From Rhodospirillaceae bacterium (GTDB taxonomy: Bacteria; Pseudomonadota; Alphaproteobacteria; Puniceispirillales; Puniceispirillaceae), in assembly GCA_002721775.1 (NCBI GenBank), contig PBLM01000004.1:1-6908 (forward strand): DNA of 6,908 bases. The letters run 5' to 3'. This document shows, in pieces, positions 5,834 through 6,908 of the stretch (within the stretch, counting starts at the first letter, position 1; each line of letters begins with the position of its first letter). The notes under the pieces are model-generated. The model had not been told where the DNA came from and did no database searches. It worked only from the letters and a program-made list of their open reading frames with translations. A program made the translations under genes and the position numbers.

Positions 5834-6908
5834 TCATTTCTTTCGGCCAGGAAAGCCGCCTAGCCCAGGCAGACCACCGCCGCCGCCAAATGGGTTTATT
5901 CCACCTGGCATTTTGCCACCTTGCATATTTCCAAGAGGGTTACCGGTCTTGCCTATTTGCTGAGACAATTGCTGCATCTGTTCAGCTGTCGGCATACCGC
6001 CACCGCTTAGACCACCAGCACCACCGCCCAGCATAGCTTTCATCGCAGCCACGCCTGACTTTGTACCCATTTTTTTCATCATTCTGGCCATATCCTGATA
6101 TTGCTTGACCAATTTGTTCACGTCCTGAACTTTTGTACCTGAACCTGCCGCTATCCTTTTGCGGCGAGAGGCATTCAAAAGACCAACCTGAACACGTTCA
6201 CGTTTATTCATGGAAAGAATAATTGCTTCCTGACGCCTGATCATCTTGTCGTCTACACCTGCAGCTGCCATTTGTTTTTGCATTTTACCCAAACCTGGCA
6301 GCATTCCAAGTAGACCGCCTAAACCACCCATTTTCTGCAGCTGACGTAATTGGGTAAGGAAATCATTCATATCAAATTTGCCAGACGCCATGCGCTCAGC
6401 CATGCGCATTGCTTCTTCTTCTTCAATGGCTTCAGCTGCTTTTTCAACCAAAGCAACCACATCACCCATATCCAGAATGCGACCAGCCATCCGCGCAGGG
6501 TCAAAGGCTTCAAGCGCATCCAACTTTTCACCCACGCCTACAAGCTTGATCGGGCAGCCAGTGACTTGTGTCATCGATAGGGCTGCGCCGCCTCTAGCAT
6601 CACCATCCAGCCGGGTCAGCACAATGCCGGTTACAGATACTGCCTCATGAAAAGACACTGCTGTCCGCACCGCATCTTGACCAGTGAGGCTGTCTGCTAC
6701 CAGCAAGGTTTCATGTGGATTTACTGCTGTTTTAATCTCACGCAATTCAGCCATCAATGCTTCATCAATAGCCAAACGGCCAGCGGTATCCAGGATCAGA
6801 ACATCATAGCCCTGAAGCTGAGCCGATTTCAGCGCACGTTTTGCCAGCTGAACCGTGGTTTCGGTTTCTGTTTCAGGCAGAATTCCTGCTTCTGCTTGTT
6901 CTGACAAG
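5834..6908 (-). CDS. ffh: Signal recognition particle protein Ffh (partial, N-terminal part outside the window)
   Basis: Ffh is the SRP54-type GTPase that binds 4.5S RNA and signal sequences and delivers ribosomes to FtsY at the membrane. About 357 codons of the C-terminal part are present and the frame stays open to the window edge. The N domain and the P-loop are missing, so no start is called; a TTG at 6907 is an internal Leu codon. Counting from it, the GTPase part shows DTAGR (40-44), TGQDA (75-79), TRLDGDARGGAALS (98-111, the TKxD box with Arg for Lys) and GVGEKLDALEAFDP (124-137). The M domain follows, with a Met/Gly/Leu-rich finger (about 189-212) and the RNA-binding SRRKRIAAGSGTKVQDVNKL (247-266). 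A Gly/Met-rich tail ends GRKK. It probably leads the operon containing rpsP. Confidence 0.96.
   Translation of the reverse strand, partial: LSEQAEAGILPETETETTVQLAKRALKSAQLQGYDVLILDTAGRLAIDEALMAELREIKTAVNPHETLLVADSLTGQDAVRTAVSFHEAVSVTGIVLTRLDGDARGGAALSMTQVTGCPIKLVGVGEKLDALEAFDPARMAGRILDMGDVVALVEKAAEAIEEEEAMRMAERMASGKFDMNDFLTQLRQLQKMGGLGGLLGMLPGLGKMQKQMAAAGVDDKMIRRQEAIILSMNKRERVQVGLLNASRRKRIAAGSGTKVQDVNKLVKQYQDMARMMKKMGTKSGVAAMKAMLGGGAGGLSGGGMPTAEQMQQLSQQIGKTGNPLGNMQGGKMPGGINPFGGGGGLPGLGGFPGRKK

Noticed and set aside
6905..6907. TTG as a start codon for ffh.
   Set aside because: It is an internal Leu codon. The frame continues to the window edge, and the N domain and P-loop of Ffh must lie upstream.

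Overview
This window is an ordinary, gene-dense chromosomal segment from an alphaproteobacterium. Everything recognisable is encoded on the minus strand, so transcription runs from position 6908 towards 1. In that direction the order is ffh (5' part outside the window), rpsP, rimM, trmD, rplS, leuC, leuD, leuB, and probably the first two codons of another gene, possibly asd. The join of the rpsP-rimM-trmD-rplS ribosome/tRNA operon to ffh upstream and leuCDB downstream is typical of Alphaproteobacteria. The protein sequences agree: the S16 tail is Ala/Glu-rich, Ffh ends in a Gly/Met-rich tail, and the G4 box reads TRLD. Base composition looks moderate rather than GC-rich, so a marine or streamlined lineage is possible, but the sequence does not settle this.

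Right part (3372-6908), translation and protein targeting. Ffh is the SRP GTPase that delivers nascent membrane proteins. S16 and L19 are structural ribosomal proteins. RimM helps mature the 30S head. TrmD makes m1G37 in tRNAs and so prevents frameshifting. The genes are close together; trmD overlaps rimM by 8 nt. Two spacers hold candidate control elements: a stem-loop with a U-run between rpsP and rimM, and a promoter-like sequence between trmD and rplS. Both would fit the known need to make far more S16 and L19 than RimM and TrmD.

Left part (1-3288), leucine biosynthesis. LeuC and LeuD are the two subunits of isopropylmalate isomerase, and LeuB is 3-isopropylmalate dehydrogenase. All three are full length with their catalytic motifs intact. 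The rplS-leuC spacer holds a candidate leuC promoter, a perfect 9-bp dyad over its -35 region, and a second stem-loop that cannot form at the same time as the dyad hairpin. It is the most plausible regulatory point in the window.

The most distinctive coding feature is the S16 tail of about 100 residues, built largely from five tandem 30-bp units whose nucleotide differences are all silent. I see no mobile element, CRISPR array, tRNA, rRNA, phage gene or defence gene, and no stretch above 300 bases without a gene. I found no novel multi-gene system here; the findings concern regulation and unusual protein detail.
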